In this document: in pieces, positions 29,215 through 37,907 of the stretch
How positions within the stretch are numbered: position 1 is the stretch's first letter
Layout of the letters: each line of letters starts with the position of its first letter
Assembly: GCF_017114865.1 (NCBI RefSeq)
Contig: NZ_JADEYH010000010.1
Coordinates: 62,001-126,000, forward strand
Length of the DNA: 64,000 nt
Origin: Streptomyces verrucosisporus
GTDB lineage: Bacteria > Actinomycetota > Actinomycetes > Streptomycetales > Streptomycetaceae
Direction: 5' to 3'
Notes under the pieces: model-generated
Told to the model about the DNA's origin: nothing
What the model saw: the letters and a program-made list of their open reading frames with translations, nothing else
The model's database searches: none
Program-made: the position numbers and the translations under genes

Positions 29215-29253
29215 GCCGGACGGGGTGCCGCGCGGCGCGGCACCCCGTCCGGC
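29215..29253. terminator. Terminator hairpin upstream of a second one
   Basis: A perfect 17-bp stem (29215-29231 and 29237-29253) with a 5-nt loop. With the next hairpin it closes two convergent transcripts. Confidence 0.7.
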
Positions 29254-29283
29254 TGAGAGGCCCGGGAAGCGCCGGGAAGCGCC

Positions 29284-29330
29284 GAAGGGGGCGGTGCCCG
29301 CGCACTGGTGGCGCGGGCACCGCCCCCTTC
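29284..29330. terminator. Terminator hairpin after the second pepN
   Basis: A perfect 20-bp stem (29284-29303 and 29311-29330) with a 7-nt loop, 18 nt beyond the stop of the minus-strand aminopeptidase. Confidence 0.8.
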
Positions 29331-29347
29331 ACCGGGGCCCCGGAGCG

Positions 29348-31927
29348 TCAGACGGCCGCCGCCGCGTCCGCCGCCCGCGCCTTCAGCGCCCGCTCGACCC
29401 CCGCGCGCGACTCGGTCACCAGGCGGCGCAGGGCCGCGCCGGGCCCGGCCGACTCCAGCCAGGCGTCCGTGGCCCGCAGCGTCTCCTCGGAGACCTGGAG
29501 GGCCGGGTAGAGGCCGACGGCGATCTGCTGGGCCATCTCGTGGCTGCGCGACTCCCACACCTCCTTGAGCACCTCGAAGTACTTCGCGGTGTACGGGGCG
29601 AGCAGCTCGCGCTGGTCGGTCTGGACGAAGCCGCCGATGACCGACTCCTGCATGGCGTTGGGCAGCTTGTCGGACTCCACGACCGAGGCCCACGCCTCGG
29701 CCTTGGCCTCCCGCGTCGGCCGGGCCGCCCGTGCCGCCGCCGCGTGCCGCTCGCCGGCCGAGGTGCGGTCGCGCTCCAGCTCGGCCTCGATGGCGGCCTC
29801 GTCCGCGCGCCCGGTGGCCGCGAGACGGTGGAGCAGAGCCCAGCGCAGCTCGGTGTCCACCGTCAGGCCCTCGATCTCCTCGCCGCCGTCCAGCAGTCCG
29901 GCGACCAGGCCGAGCTGCTCGTCGGTGCGGGCGGTGGCGGCCAGCGCCCGCGCCCAGGCGAGCTGGTGGTCGCTGCCGGGCCCGGCCGTGCGCAGCCGCT
30001 CCAGCGCGGCCTCGGACCAGCGCAGCAGCCCGGTCTCGCGCCAGCTCGGGGCGGCGTACAGGTCCAGGGCCAGCTTGACCTGCCGCTGGAGGGACTGGAC
30101 GACGCCGATGTCGGACTCCTTGCCGATGCCGGAGAGCACCAGCTCCAGGTAGTCGCGGGCGGCCATCTCGCCGTCGCGGGTCATGTCCCAGGCCGAGGCC
30201 CAGCACAGGGCGCGCGGCAGTGACTCGGTGAAGTCGCCCAGGTGGCCGGTGACGGTGGCCAGGGACGCCTCGTCGAGCCGGACCTTGGCGTAGGACAGGT
30301 CGTCGTCGTTGAGCAGGATTACCGCCGGGCGGCGGGTGCCGGCCAGTTCGGGCACCTCGGTGCGCTCGCCGTCCGCGTCCAGCTCGATCCGGCCGGTGCG
30401 CACCAGCTTGCCGTCCTCCAGCTCGTAGGAGCCGACGGCGATGCGGTGCGGGCGCAGCAGCGGCTCGCCCTTGGCGCCCGCCGGCAGGGCCGGGGCCTCC
30501 TGGCGCACGGCGAAGGAGGTGATGACGCCGCCTTCGTCCACCTCGATCTCCGGGCGCAGGACGTTGATGCCTGCCGTCTCCAGCCACGCCTTCGACCAGG
30601 TCTTCAGATCCCGGCCGGAGGTCTCCTCCAGGGCGGTGAGCAGGTCGGTCAGGCGGGTGTTGCCCCAGGCGTGCCGCTTGAAGTACGTCTGCACGCCGCG
30701 GAAGAAGGCGTCCTGGCCGACGTAGGCCACCAGCTGCTTGAGAACGGAGGCGCCCTTGGCGTAGGTGATGCCGTCGAAGTTGACCAGGACGTCGTCCAGG
30801 TCGCGGATCTCGGCCATGATCGGGTGCGTGGAGGGGAGCTGGTCCTGGCGGTAGGCCCAGGTCTTCATGGAGTTGGCGAAGGTCGTCCACGCGTGCGGCC
30901 AGCGGCTGCCGGGGGCGGCGGCCTGGCAGGCGATGGAGGTGTAGGTGGCGAACGACTCGTTCAGCCACAGGTCGTTCCACCACTCCATGGTGACCAGGTC
31001 GCCGAACCACATGTGGGCCAGCTCGTGCAGGATCGTCTCGGCACGCACCTCGTAGGCGGCGTCCGTCACCTTGGAGCGGAAGACGTACTGGTCGCGGATG
31101 GTGACGGCGCCCGCGTTCTCCATCGCGCCCGCGTTGAACTCGGGGACGAAGAGCTGGTCGTACTTGGCGAAGGGGTAGGGGTGGTCGAACTTCTCCTCGA
31201 ACCAGTCGAAGCCCTGGCGGGTGACCTCGAAGATGGCGTCCGCGTCCAGGTGCTCGGCCAGTGAGGGGCGGCAGTAGACGCCCAGCGGGACGCTGCGGCC
31301 CTTGCCGTCCTCCCAGCTGCTGTGCACCGAGTGGTACGGACCGGCGATCAGCGCGGTGATGTAGGAGGAGATGCGCGGGGTCGGTTCGAAGCGCCAGACG
31401 TTCCCGGCCTGCCCCCCGGCCTTCGGGGTGGGCGAGTTGGAGATCACCGTCCAGCCTTCGGGAGCGGTGACGGTGAAGGCGAAGGACGCCTTGAGGTCGG
31501 GCTGCTCGAAGCAGGCGAAGACCCGGCGGGCGTCGGGCACCTCGAACTGCGTGTAGAGGTACGCCTGGTCGTCGACGGGGTCGACGAAGCGGTGCAGGCC
31601 CTCGCCGGTGTTGGTGTAGGCGCAGTCGGCGACGACCCGCAGCTCGTTGCGTCCGGCGGCCAGGCCGGGCAGGGCGATGCGCGAGTCGGCGAAGGCCTCG
31701 GCGGGGTCGAGGGACTCACCGTTGAGGACGATCTCGTGCACGGCCGGGGCCACCAGGTCGATGAAGCTATCCCGGGCCTCGTGCGCGTCGAACCTCACCG
31801 TGGTGGCCGAGCGGAAGGTTCCCCCCTCCTGCGCGCCGGAGAGGTCGAGCTCGATCTCGTACGAGTCCACCTCGAGCAGACGGGCCCGCTCCCGCGCCTC
31901 TTCGCGCGTGAGGTTCGTACCAGGCAC
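29348..31927 (-). CDS. pepN: Aminopeptidase N (M1 family), second paralogue
   Basis: An 859-residue zinc aminopeptidase with FNAGAMENAGAV and HELAHMWFGDLVTMEWWND (His301, His305, Glu324). The start is decided by the ribosome-binding site: AAGGAG touches the ATG at 31936, which is too close, but lies nine bases before the GTG at 31927. That start gives MPGTNLTREEARERARLLEV, matching the first paralogue from residue 1. The two paralogues are about 4.5 kb apart in opposite orientation and clearly related along their whole length, so one is probably an old duplicate. Confidence 0.96.
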   Translation of the reverse strand: MPGTNLTREEARERARLLEVDSYEIELDLSGAQEGGTFRSATTVRFDAHEARDSFIDLVAPAVHEIVLNGESLDPAEAFADSRIALPGLAAGRNELRVVADCAYTNTGEGLHRFVDPVDDQAYLYTQFEVPDARRVFACFEQPDLKASFAFTVTAPEGWTVISNSPTPKAGGQAGNVWRFEPTPRISSYITALIAGPYHSVHSSWEDGKGRSVPLGVYCRPSLAEHLDADAIFEVTRQGFDWFEEKFDHPYPFAKYDQLFVPEFNAGAMENAGAVTIRDQYVFRSKVTDAAYEVRAETILHELAHMWFGDLVTMEWWNDLWLNESFATYTSIACQAAAPGSRWPHAWTTFANSMKTWAYRQDQLPSTHPIMAEIRDLDDVLVNFDGITYAKGASVLKQLVAYVGQDAFFRGVQTYFKRHAWGNTRLTDLLTALEETSGRDLKTWSKAWLETAGINVLRPEIEVDEGGVITSFAVRQEAPALPAGAKGEPLLRPHRIAVGSYELEDGKLVRTGRIELDADGERTEVPELAGTRRPAVILLNDDDLSYAKVRLDEASLATVTGHLGDFTESLPRALCWASAWDMTRDGEMAARDYLELVLSGIGKESDIGVVQSLQRQVKLALDLYAAPSWRETGLLRWSEAALERLRTAGPGSDHQLAWARALAATARTDEQLGLVAGLLDGGEEIEGLTVDTELRWALLHRLAATGRADEAAIEAELERDRTSAGERHAAAARAARPTREAKAEAWASVVESDKLPNAMQESVIGGFVQTDQRELLAPYTAKYFEVLKEVWESRSHEMAQQIAVGLYPALQVSEETLRATDAWLESAGPGAALRRLVTESRAGVERALKARAADAAAAV

Positions 31928-32047
31928 CTGCGTCATCTCCTTCGTGCGTCCGGATTTCGGGCTCCGGCCATCCTCGCACGCCCGCTCCGGGGAACGTGAT
32001 GACCTTTTCCCGCCGGTACCTGCGGTGATGCGGAGCGACAGTGGGGC

Positions 32048-32638
32048 ATGACGACCTGCGGAACTCCCCTCGAAGCCCCTGTCCGGCCACCCCGCCACAC
32101 CCCTCTGCCCATACCCCCGTCCGTACTGGAGCGGCTGCGCGCGGAGGACGACGCCGGACGCCCGGCGCTGCCGTTCGCCGACGGCGGGGGCGGCGCCCCG
32201 CTGCGCTGCTGCCTGCGGCTCTCCCGGCCCGGCGAGCGGATCGCCCTGGTGACGTACGCGCCGCTGCGGCGGTGGGCGGCCCACGCGGGGGCGGACCCGG
32301 GCGCGTACGACGAGCAGGGCCCGGTGTTCGTCCACGCCGCCGAGTGCGGCGGGCCCGGTCCCCGGGAAGCGCGCGGCTACCCGTTCGCGCGGCCGGGGGT
32401 ACGGCGGGTGCTGCGCCGCTACGACGCCCGCGGGCGCATCGCCGGAGGACTGCTGGTCGAGCTGCCCGGGGGTCCGGGGGCGGACGTCACCGCCGTCCTC
32501 GACGCCGCGCTGGACGAGGCGTTCGCCGATCCGGGGACGGCGCTGGTCCACGTCCGGGCGGTGGAGTACGGCTGCTTCCAGTTCGAGGTGCGCGGGCCCG
32601 CGGAGACACCTGGCCGAAAATCGTCAACCCGAGGTTGA
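32048..32638 (+). CDS. DUF1203 domain protein
   Basis: A 196-residue cytoplasmic protein. The pattern of RCCLRLSRPGERIALVTYAP, GPVFVHAAECGG, RRYDARGRIAGGLLVELPGG and HVRAVEYGCFQFEV is that of DUF1203, a family without assigned function. The ATG has little Shine-Dalgarno. The stop codon lies inside the first of two palindromes that control the next gene, 31 nt before that gene's start. Confidence 0.8.
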   Translation: MTTCGTPLEAPVRPPRHTPLPIPPSVLERLRAEDDAGRPALPFADGGGGAPLRCCLRLSRPGERIALVTYAPLRRWAAHAGADPGAYDEQGPVFVHAAECGGPGPREARGYPFARPGVRRVLRRYDARGRIAGGLLVELPGGPGADVTAVLDAALDEAFADPGTALVHVRAVEYGCFQFEVRGPAETPGRKSSTRG

Positions 32639-32668
32639 CGATCCGATGCCGTCAACTTACGGTTGACG
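32620..32668 (+). promoter_or_regulatory. Two tandem palindromic operators before the HTH/Clp-N gene
   Basis: Two copies of GTCAAC-N5-GTTGAC lie 28 bp apart centre to centre. The first (32620-32642) extends to perfect 10-bp arms with a 3-nt spacer; the second (32650-32668) has 7-bp arms. A TTGACG at 32635-32640 and TTACGG at 32657-32662, 16 bp apart, could be -35 and -10 boxes within the operators. The gene starts two bases after the second palindrome, so the mRNA may be nearly leaderless and the regulator may be the gene product itself. Confidence 0.75.
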
Positions 32669-32669
32669 C

Positions 32670-33416
32670 ATGGAGAATCCGACGCCCGTCACGGGCACCG
32701 TCCGCCTCGACGACCTGATCGAGGGCATCAAGCAGACCGAGTCCGACGTCCTGCGGCAGCTTTCCACCGCGGTCCTCACCGCGGAGCACCTCGGCGAGGT
32801 GGCCGACCACCTGATCGGCCACTTCGTGGACCAGGCCCGGCGCTCGGGCGCCTCCTGGACCGACATCGGCCGGAGCATGGGCATCACCAAGCAGGCCGCC
32901 CAGAAGCGCTTCGTCCCCAAGGGCTCCGCGCCGGATCTCGACCCCGCCCAGGGGTTCGGCCGGTTCACCCCCCGCGCCCGGAACGCCGTGGTGGCGGCGC
33001 AGAACGAGGCCCGGGCCGCGGGCCACGCCGAGATCCGGCCCGGGCATCTGGGCCTGGGCCTGCTGAGCGAGCCGGACGGGCTCGCCGCGAAGGCGTTCAC
33101 CGCACAGGGAGTGACGGCGGAGGCGGTCCGGGAGGCCCTCACCGCGGCGCTCCCGCAGGCGGCCGGCGAGGCGCCCGAGCTCGTCCCGTTCGACGCGGGG
33201 GCGAAGAAGGCGCTGGAGCTCACCTTCCGCGAGGCGCTGCGGCTGGGCCACAACCACGTCGGCACCGAACACGTCCTGCTGGCGCTGCTGGAGTTGGAGG
33301 ACGGCGACGGCCCGCTGAGCGGCCTGGGCGTCACCAAGACGGCAGCCGAGGCGTACGTCGCCGAGGCACTGGCCGCGTTCGCGGCCGCGCAGGGCGGCTC
33401 GCGGACACAGGAGTGA
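32670..33416 (+). CDS. HTH domain fused to a Clp N-terminal (double-repeat) domain
   Basis: A 248-residue protein. The N-terminal 85 residues form a helix-turn-helix unit (VDQARRSGASWTDIGRSMGI followed by TKQAAQKRF). Residues about 95-240 are two Clp_N repeats (FTPRARNAVVAAQNEARAAG; KKALELTFREALRLGHNHVG then TEHVLLALL), the substrate/adaptor-binding module of ClpC/ClpA, without any AAA+ ATPase domain. It could sense or bind Clp substrates, or compete for adaptors, while binding DNA. The adjacent tandem palindromes suggest autoregulation. Confidence 0.85.
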   Translation: MENPTPVTGTVRLDDLIEGIKQTESDVLRQLSTAVLTAEHLGEVADHLIGHFVDQARRSGASWTDIGRSMGITKQAAQKRFVPKGSAPDLDPAQGFGRFTPRARNAVVAAQNEARAAGHAEIRPGHLGLGLLSEPDGLAAKAFTAQGVTAEAVREALTAALPQAAGEAPELVPFDAGAKKALELTFREALRLGHNHVGTEHVLLALLELEDGDGPLSGLGVTKTAAEAYVAEALAAFAAAQGGSRTQE

Positions 33417-33420
33417 GCCG

Positions 33421-33503
33421 GGGGCGTGGGGCGGGGGCGTGGGGCGGGGGCGTGGGGCGGGGGCGTGGGGCGGGGGCGTGGGGCGGGGGCGTGGGGCGGG
33501 GGC
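33421..33503 (+). repeat. G-rich 13-bp tandem repeat
   Basis: About six copies of a 13-nt unit (GGGGGCGTGGGGC) follow the HTH/Clp-N stop. The plus strand has many runs of four or five G, so G-quadruplex formation in DNA or RNA is likely. It runs directly into a terminator hairpin. Confidence 0.9.
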
Positions 33504-33536
33504 GGGGAGGCCGGGAGGTGAACTCCCGGCCTCCCC
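33504..33536 (+). terminator. Terminator hairpin after the G-rich repeat
   Basis: A perfect 14-bp stem (33504-33517 and 33523-33536) with loop GTGAA, closing the HTH/Clp-N transcript. Confidence 0.75.
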
Positions 33537-33715
33537 GGTTAACGCACGGCCTGCGGGACATGACGGACGCGGTCCCCGGTGATCCATGAGCCCTGTTCGG
33601 CGCCCTGCGTTCGCACACCGTTGGAACGCGGGTCACCGCGGCTGCCGACGATCCCCGGTGGGTGGGGGAACGCCCCGCCCCAAGGCGCCGCGTTCGCATC
33701 CGGGGAGAGACACCC

Positions 33716-35431
33716 ATGTCCCGCAGCAACCAGCCCGACCGCCGCTCCACGCCCCACCGCGCCCTCGACCGCCGCACCCTGCTCGCCGCCGCCGGAGCCG
33801 CCGCGATCGCCACCGGGGCGGGGGTGGCCCTCGGCGGGGGCGGGGAGCCGGCCGACGCCGCCGCGCCCACCGCGGCACCGCCCACGCCGTCCGCACCGTC
33901 CTCCCCCTCGCCCTCCGCCCCGGCCGCCCCCTCCCCCGCCGGGACCACGCTGGAGAGCACCGCCGCGCCGCGCGGCGCGGGCGGCTACCGGCGGCTGGGC
34001 GAGGGGCGCGGCTGGGAGCGGGTCGTACGGGAGGACCTGGCCGCCGCGGGCAGGGCGCGCGAGGACCGGCGCACCGCACTGGCCTGTTTCGTCCACCTCA
34101 CCGACGCCCATGTCACGGACGTGCAGCATCCGTTGCGTTTCGAGTACATGCGCTCCGGGAAGCTCGGCGCCTGGCGCCCGCAGGAGGCGCTGTCGGTGCA
34201 CGGCCTGGTCTCGATGGTCGAGCGGATCAACTCGCTGCGCGGCGGCCCGGCCACCGGCGCGCCGCTCGGCTTCGCGATCACCACCGGGGACAACACCGAC
34301 AACAACTGCCGTGCCGAGGCCGAGTGGTTCCTCACCGCGATGAGCGGCGGCCGCATCACCCCCAACACCGGCGACCCGCTGCGCTACGAGGGCGTGCAGA
34401 ACTCCGGGCTCCCCCTGTACTGGCACCCGGAGGGCGGGGCGGAGGACACCGACCGGGCGCGGTACGGCTTCCCCCGCGTCGACGGCTTCCTCGACGCCGC
34501 GGTCCGGCGGCTCACCAGCCCCGGCCTGGCCATCCCCTGGTACTCCACCGTCGGCAACCACGACGACCTCCACGGCGGCCACTTCGCGGGCGGCGCGCAC
34601 TTCACCGACCTGGCCACCGGGGAGCGCAAACTCTACGAGCTGCCCGAGGCGGAGGCCGCCGCGCTCCACAGATCGGTGCGAGGGGGCCGCGACACCCGGG
34701 GCGCCGCGCTGAGGGAACTGCTGCGCGCCCACTCCCGGAGGATGCGCACCGTCACCCCCGACCCCTCCCGCGCGCCCCTCACCACCCGGGAGTACGCCGC
34801 GGCGCACCTGGACCCGGCGTACGCCGGCCCCGGCCCGGCCGGCCACGGCTACACCCGGGCCGCTCTGGAGGAGGGGCGGCTGTACTACTCCTTCCGCGTC
34901 GCCGACGGCGTGCTCGGCGTCAGCCTGGACACCACCAACCCGGACGGTGACTACCGGGGTCATATCGGCGCCGCCCAACTGAGCTGGCTGGAACGTGAGT
35001 TGATCCGCCACGGCGACGACCTCGTGCTGGTCTTCAGCCACCACTACAGCGAGTCCGTCACCGTCGGCGGCGCGGAGCTGACCGCGCTGCTGGGGCGGCA
35101 CGCCAATGTGGCCGCCTGGATCAACGGGCACAGCCACCGCAACCGGATCGTGCCGCGCGGCCACTACTGGGAGATCACCACCGCCTCGCACGTGGACCAC
35201 CCGCAGCTGGCCCGCGTCGTCGAGCTGACGGACAACGGCGACGGCACCCTGTCCCTCTTCACCACCTGCGTCGAGTCCGCGGCCCCCTACGCCGCCGACC
35301 CCGGCGACCTCTCCCCCGCCGGGCTGGCCTCGCTCTACCGCGAGCTGGCCTTCAACGCCCCGGGCCGCAGCACGTCCCTGACCGGCGGGGCGGGCGACCG
35401 CAACACGGAACTGCTGCTGCGGCAGCGCTGA
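33716..35431 (+). CDS. Tat-exported metallophosphoesterase (TIGR03767-like)
   Basis: A 571-residue secreted calcineurin-like phosphoesterase. The N-terminus carries a twin-arginine signal (DRRTLLAAAGAAAIATG), then a Pro/Ser-rich linker. All metal motifs are present: FVHLTDAHVTD, ITTGDNTDNN, TVGNHDDLHG, FSHHYSES and INGHSHRNRI. The long insert between GNHD and the last His motifs is typical of the TIGR03767 group. It should fold with its dinuclear metal site before export. ATG 33716 follows GGGGAGAG; substrate unknown. Confidence 0.88.
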   Translation: MSRSNQPDRRSTPHRALDRRTLLAAAGAAAIATGAGVALGGGGEPADAAAPTAAPPTPSAPSSPSPSAPAAPSPAGTTLESTAAPRGAGGYRRLGEGRGWERVVREDLAAAGRAREDRRTALACFVHLTDAHVTDVQHPLRFEYMRSGKLGAWRPQEALSVHGLVSMVERINSLRGGPATGAPLGFAITTGDNTDNNCRAEAEWFLTAMSGGRITPNTGDPLRYEGVQNSGLPLYWHPEGGAEDTDRARYGFPRVDGFLDAAVRRLTSPGLAIPWYSTVGNHDDLHGGHFAGGAHFTDLATGERKLYELPEAEAAALHRSVRGGRDTRGAALRELLRAHSRRMRTVTPDPSRAPLTTREYAAAHLDPAYAGPGPAGHGYTRAALEEGRLYYSFRVADGVLGVSLDTTNPDGDYRGHIGAAQLSWLERELIRHGDDLVLVFSHHYSESVTVGGAELTALLGRHANVAAWINGHSHRNRIVPRGHYWEITTASHVDHPQLARVVELTDNGDGTLSLFTTCVESAAPYAADPGDLSPAGLASLYRELAFNAPGRSTSLTGGAGDRNTELLLRQR

Positions 35432-35467
35432 GGGGGCGGCGGGGAGCGCGGCGGCGGTACGGCCGGG

Positions 35468-36115
35468 TCAGCCTCTCCGGCGCTCCGGCCCCGGCCCGGG
35501 TTCCCGCTCCGGCTCCGGCGGTCTCCAGGGGCGGGCGCCGGCCAGGAAGCCGGGACGGCGCGCGGTGGGCGGCAGCGGCCCGAGCGTCCTGCCGCCGGGC
35601 AGCCGGATTCCGGTGGTCAGCAGCGCCGCCAGGGTCCGTGTCAGCGTCGTACCGCAGCCGCGCCACGGGTCGTCACCGCGCCGGGCGGCCCCGGCGTCGA
35701 ACACGACGACCGGCCACCGGTCGGGGTCGCCAAACGCCCCGGTGTCCCAGAGCAGCCTGACGCCCTCCCGCGTCTCGCCCCAGGCGAGCAGCCCGCCGGG
35801 ATCGGGGTGGAACGGCGGCGGCTCCCTCCGCAGGGCCCGGCGGGAGGAGATGCGGCACTCCCGGTGGGTCTCCCACAGCCAGTCCCCGTACTCGTAACCG
35901 CCCTCCCGCTCGCACGGCGTGTGCAGCCACAGCCGCCCGCCGATCTCCAGTGGTCCGAGGGCGGAGACCAGCGCCCTGTAGTCGGCCGGCAGCCTCAGCC
36001 CCAGCCGGCTCCCGACCGCGTCCCAGTCGACGGGGACGGGCTCGGGCGCGGCGGGCCGGCCGGAGTCCGTCGACGGCGGGAGCGTGAGCCGTGCGATGAG
36101 CGAGGACAGGTCCAT
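35468..36115 (-). CDS. SMI1/KNR4 family protein
   Basis: A 215-residue protein with the SMI1/KNR4 fold pattern: VPVDWDAVGSRLGLRLPADY, RALVSALGPLEIGGRLWL, LLAWGETREGVRLLWDTG and VVVFDAGAARRGDD. In bacteria these domains are often immunity proteins or cytosolic partners of polymorphic toxins, but stand-alone copies are common in Streptomyces. No toxin gene is adjacent. ATG 36115 is preferred; an ATG at 36133 adds six residues. Confidence 0.8.
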   Translation of the reverse strand: MDLSSLIARLTLPPSTDSGRPAAPEPVPVDWDAVGSRLGLRLPADYRALVSALGPLEIGGRLWLHTPCEREGGYEYGDWLWETHRECRISSRRALRREPPPFHPDPGGLLAWGETREGVRLLWDTGAFGDPDRWPVVVFDAGAARRGDDPWRGCGTTLTRTLAALLTTGIRLPGGRTLGPLPPTARRPGFLAGARPWRPPEPEREPGPGPERRRG

Positions 36116-36273
36116 GGCGAGGCATGTTCGCATGTCACGCCGACAGCCGCGCGACCCGGGGGCGGCGGTGGACCGGAGTACGCGGCGACCTCGGCGAACG
36201 CGCCGCCGAACGCGGTGGTGCACGGGTATTGACGGTCTGGCCGAAGGGCCCTTAGCGTCCCTGAACCAAGCGT

Positions 36274-36326
36274 CCGGAAACTTTCCGGAAACTTCGAAAA
36301 GGCCGACCGAAAATGGGAGCCCTCCG
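36274..36326 (+). promoter_or_regulatory. Palindromes upstream of the xylanase gene
   Basis: CCGGAAACTTTCCGG (36274-36288) is a perfect palindrome around one base and has the GAAA-TTTC core reported upstream of actinomycete xylanase genes. A partial second copy (CCGGAAACTTCG) overlaps its 3' end. TGGGAGCCCTCCGA, running into the ATG, matches 12 of 14 bases of the CebR box TGGGAGCGCTCCCA; it also supplies the ribosome-binding GGGAG. Confidence 0.5.
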
Positions 36327-37496
36327 ATGAGACCCGTTCGCATCGCCACCGCCGCGCTCACCGCGGCCGCACTGTCCCTGCCCCTGGTGGTGACCTCGGC
36401 CACGGCCGCCCCGCCCGCCGACCGGGAGGCCGCACCGCACTCCAACGCCAAGTTCGACCGGCTGCGCGAGGCCGCTTCCGAGGGGTTCTACGTGGGCACC
36501 GCCGTGGCGGGCGGCGGCCACCACCTCGAGCAGGACTACCCGGACCCGTTCACCCACGACCGGAAGTACCGGAAGATCCTGGGTCAGCAGTTCAACTCGG
36601 TCTCCCCCGAGAACCAGATGAAGTGGGAGTTCCTCCGCCCCGACCGGGACACCTACGACTTCGAGGCGGCCGACGCCATCGTCGGGTTCGCCGAGCGCCA
36701 CCGGCAGGTCGTGCGCGGCCACACGCTGCTGTGGCACAGCCAGAACCCCCAGTGGCTGGAGCAGGGCGACTTCTCGAAGGAGGAGCTGCGCGAGATCCTG
36801 CGCGAGCACATCGCCACCGTCGTCGGCCGCTACAAGGGCAGGATCCAGCAGTGGGACGTGGCCAACGAGATCTTCGACGACCAGGGCAACCTGCGCACCC
36901 AGGACAACATCTGGATCCGTGAGCTCGGGCCCGGGATCATCGCCGACGCCTTCCGCTGGGCCCACGAGGCCGACCCGGAGGCGAAGCTGTTCTTCAACGA
37001 CTACAACGTGGAGAGCGACAACGCCAAGAGCGACGCCTACTACGAGCTCAGCCAGGAACTGCTCGCGCAGGGCGTGCCGCTGCACGGCTTCTCCGTCCAG
37101 GGGCACCTGAGCATGCGCTACGGCTTCCCGGGCGACCTCCGGCAGAACCTGCAGCGGTTCGACGACCTCGGCCTGGAGACGGCCGTCACCGAGCTGGACG
37201 TCCGCATGGACCTGCCCGAGAGCGGCGAGCCCACCCCCGCGCAGCAGAAGCAGCAGGCCGACTGGTACCAGCGGGTGCTGGAGGCGTGCCTGGCGGTCCA
37301 GGAGTGCAACTCCTTCACCATCTGGGGCTTCACCGACAAGTACTCCTGGGTGCCGGTGTTCTTCGAGGGCGAGGGCTCGGCGACGGTCATGACCGAGGAC
37401 TTCAAGCGCAAGCCCGCCTTCCACGCCCTGAAGTCCTCCCTGAAGGAGGCCAGGTGGGAGCAGTGGAAGGAGGACCGGGGCTGGAAGCGCCGCTGA
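36327..37496 (+). CDS. Secreted endo-1,4-beta-xylanase (GH10)
   Basis: A 389-residue enzyme that cleaves internal xylan bonds. A Sec signal peptide (ATAALTAAALSLPLVVTSATA) precedes a single GH10 barrel: VSPENQMKWEFL, VRGHTLLWHSQNPQWL, the acid/base Glu181 in QQWDVANEIFDD, and the nucleophile Glu289 in ETAVTELDVRM, then NSFTIWGFTDKYSWVP. There is no carbohydrate-binding module. It stands alone, with palindromes upstream and a strong terminator downstream. Confidence 0.96.
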   Translation: MRPVRIATAALTAAALSLPLVVTSATAAPPADREAAPHSNAKFDRLREAASEGFYVGTAVAGGGHHLEQDYPDPFTHDRKYRKILGQQFNSVSPENQMKWEFLRPDRDTYDFEAADAIVGFAERHRQVVRGHTLLWHSQNPQWLEQGDFSKEELREILREHIATVVGRYKGRIQQWDVANEIFDDQGNLRTQDNIWIRELGPGIIADAFRWAHEADPEAKLFFNDYNVESDNAKSDAYYELSQELLAQGVPLHGFSVQGHLSMRYGFPGDLRQNLQRFDDLGLETAVTELDVRMDLPESGEPTPAQQKQQADWYQRVLEACLAVQECNSFTIWGFTDKYSWVPVFFEGEGSATVMTEDFKRKPAFHALKSSLKEARWEQWKEDRGWKRR

Positions 37497-37540
37497 GCGC
37501 TTCCGCCCGCGGCGGGTGACCCGATGAGCCCCGCCCCCAC

Positions 37541-37580
37541 CGGGCCCGCCACCGCCCCTTACCGGGCGGTGGCGGGCCCG
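37541..37580. terminator. Terminator between xylanase and the convergent small gene
   Basis: A perfect 17-bp stem (37541-37557 and 37564-37580) with a 6-nt loop. Confidence 0.8.
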
Positions 37581-37646
37581 GCCCGCTTCCGGCTCACAGC
37601 CGCCCACCCCACCCCCACCCCGCACCGGATACGGGACGGGCCGGTG

Positions 37647-37907
37647 TCACCGGTCCGCCGCCCTCTCCAGGGCGGCGGACAGGGCGCGGGCGGTCTCCAG
37701 GTTGCAGCGCCCCAACTCCACCAGCGGGCGCGGGTCGACGGTCCGGGTGCAGGACGCCAGGCCGATACCGAGGGAGGGCAGGGTGATCCCGTTCCCGGCC
37801 AGGGCCGCGTGGAGTTCGACCACCGCCTCGGTGGAGGCGCTGATCGCCTCGGTGACCGGATCGCGGCCCGCCGCGTCGGCGGGCGGGACGGTGGGGAGGT
37901 CGTACAT
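37647..37907 (-). CDS. Small helical hypothetical protein
   Basis: An 86-residue protein: TEAISASTEAVVELHAALAG, then PSLGIGLASCTRTVDPRP, then LVELGRCNLETARALSAALE. It looks like a compact helical bundle with no signal peptide or membrane segment. I do not recognise it, though similar small helical proteins are common near XRE/DUF397 loci in Streptomyces. It is divergent from the 18-residue ORF and methyltransferase, with about 270 nt between. Confidence 0.6.
   Translation of the reverse strand: MYDLPTVPPADAAGRDPVTEAISASTEAVVELHAALAGNGITLPSLGIGLASCTRTVDPRPLVELGRCNLETARALSAALERAADR

Noticed and set aside
33421..33503. G-rich repeat considered as a CRISPR or phage element
   Set aside because: Units are 13 nt, contiguous and without spacers; it is a simple tandem repeat.
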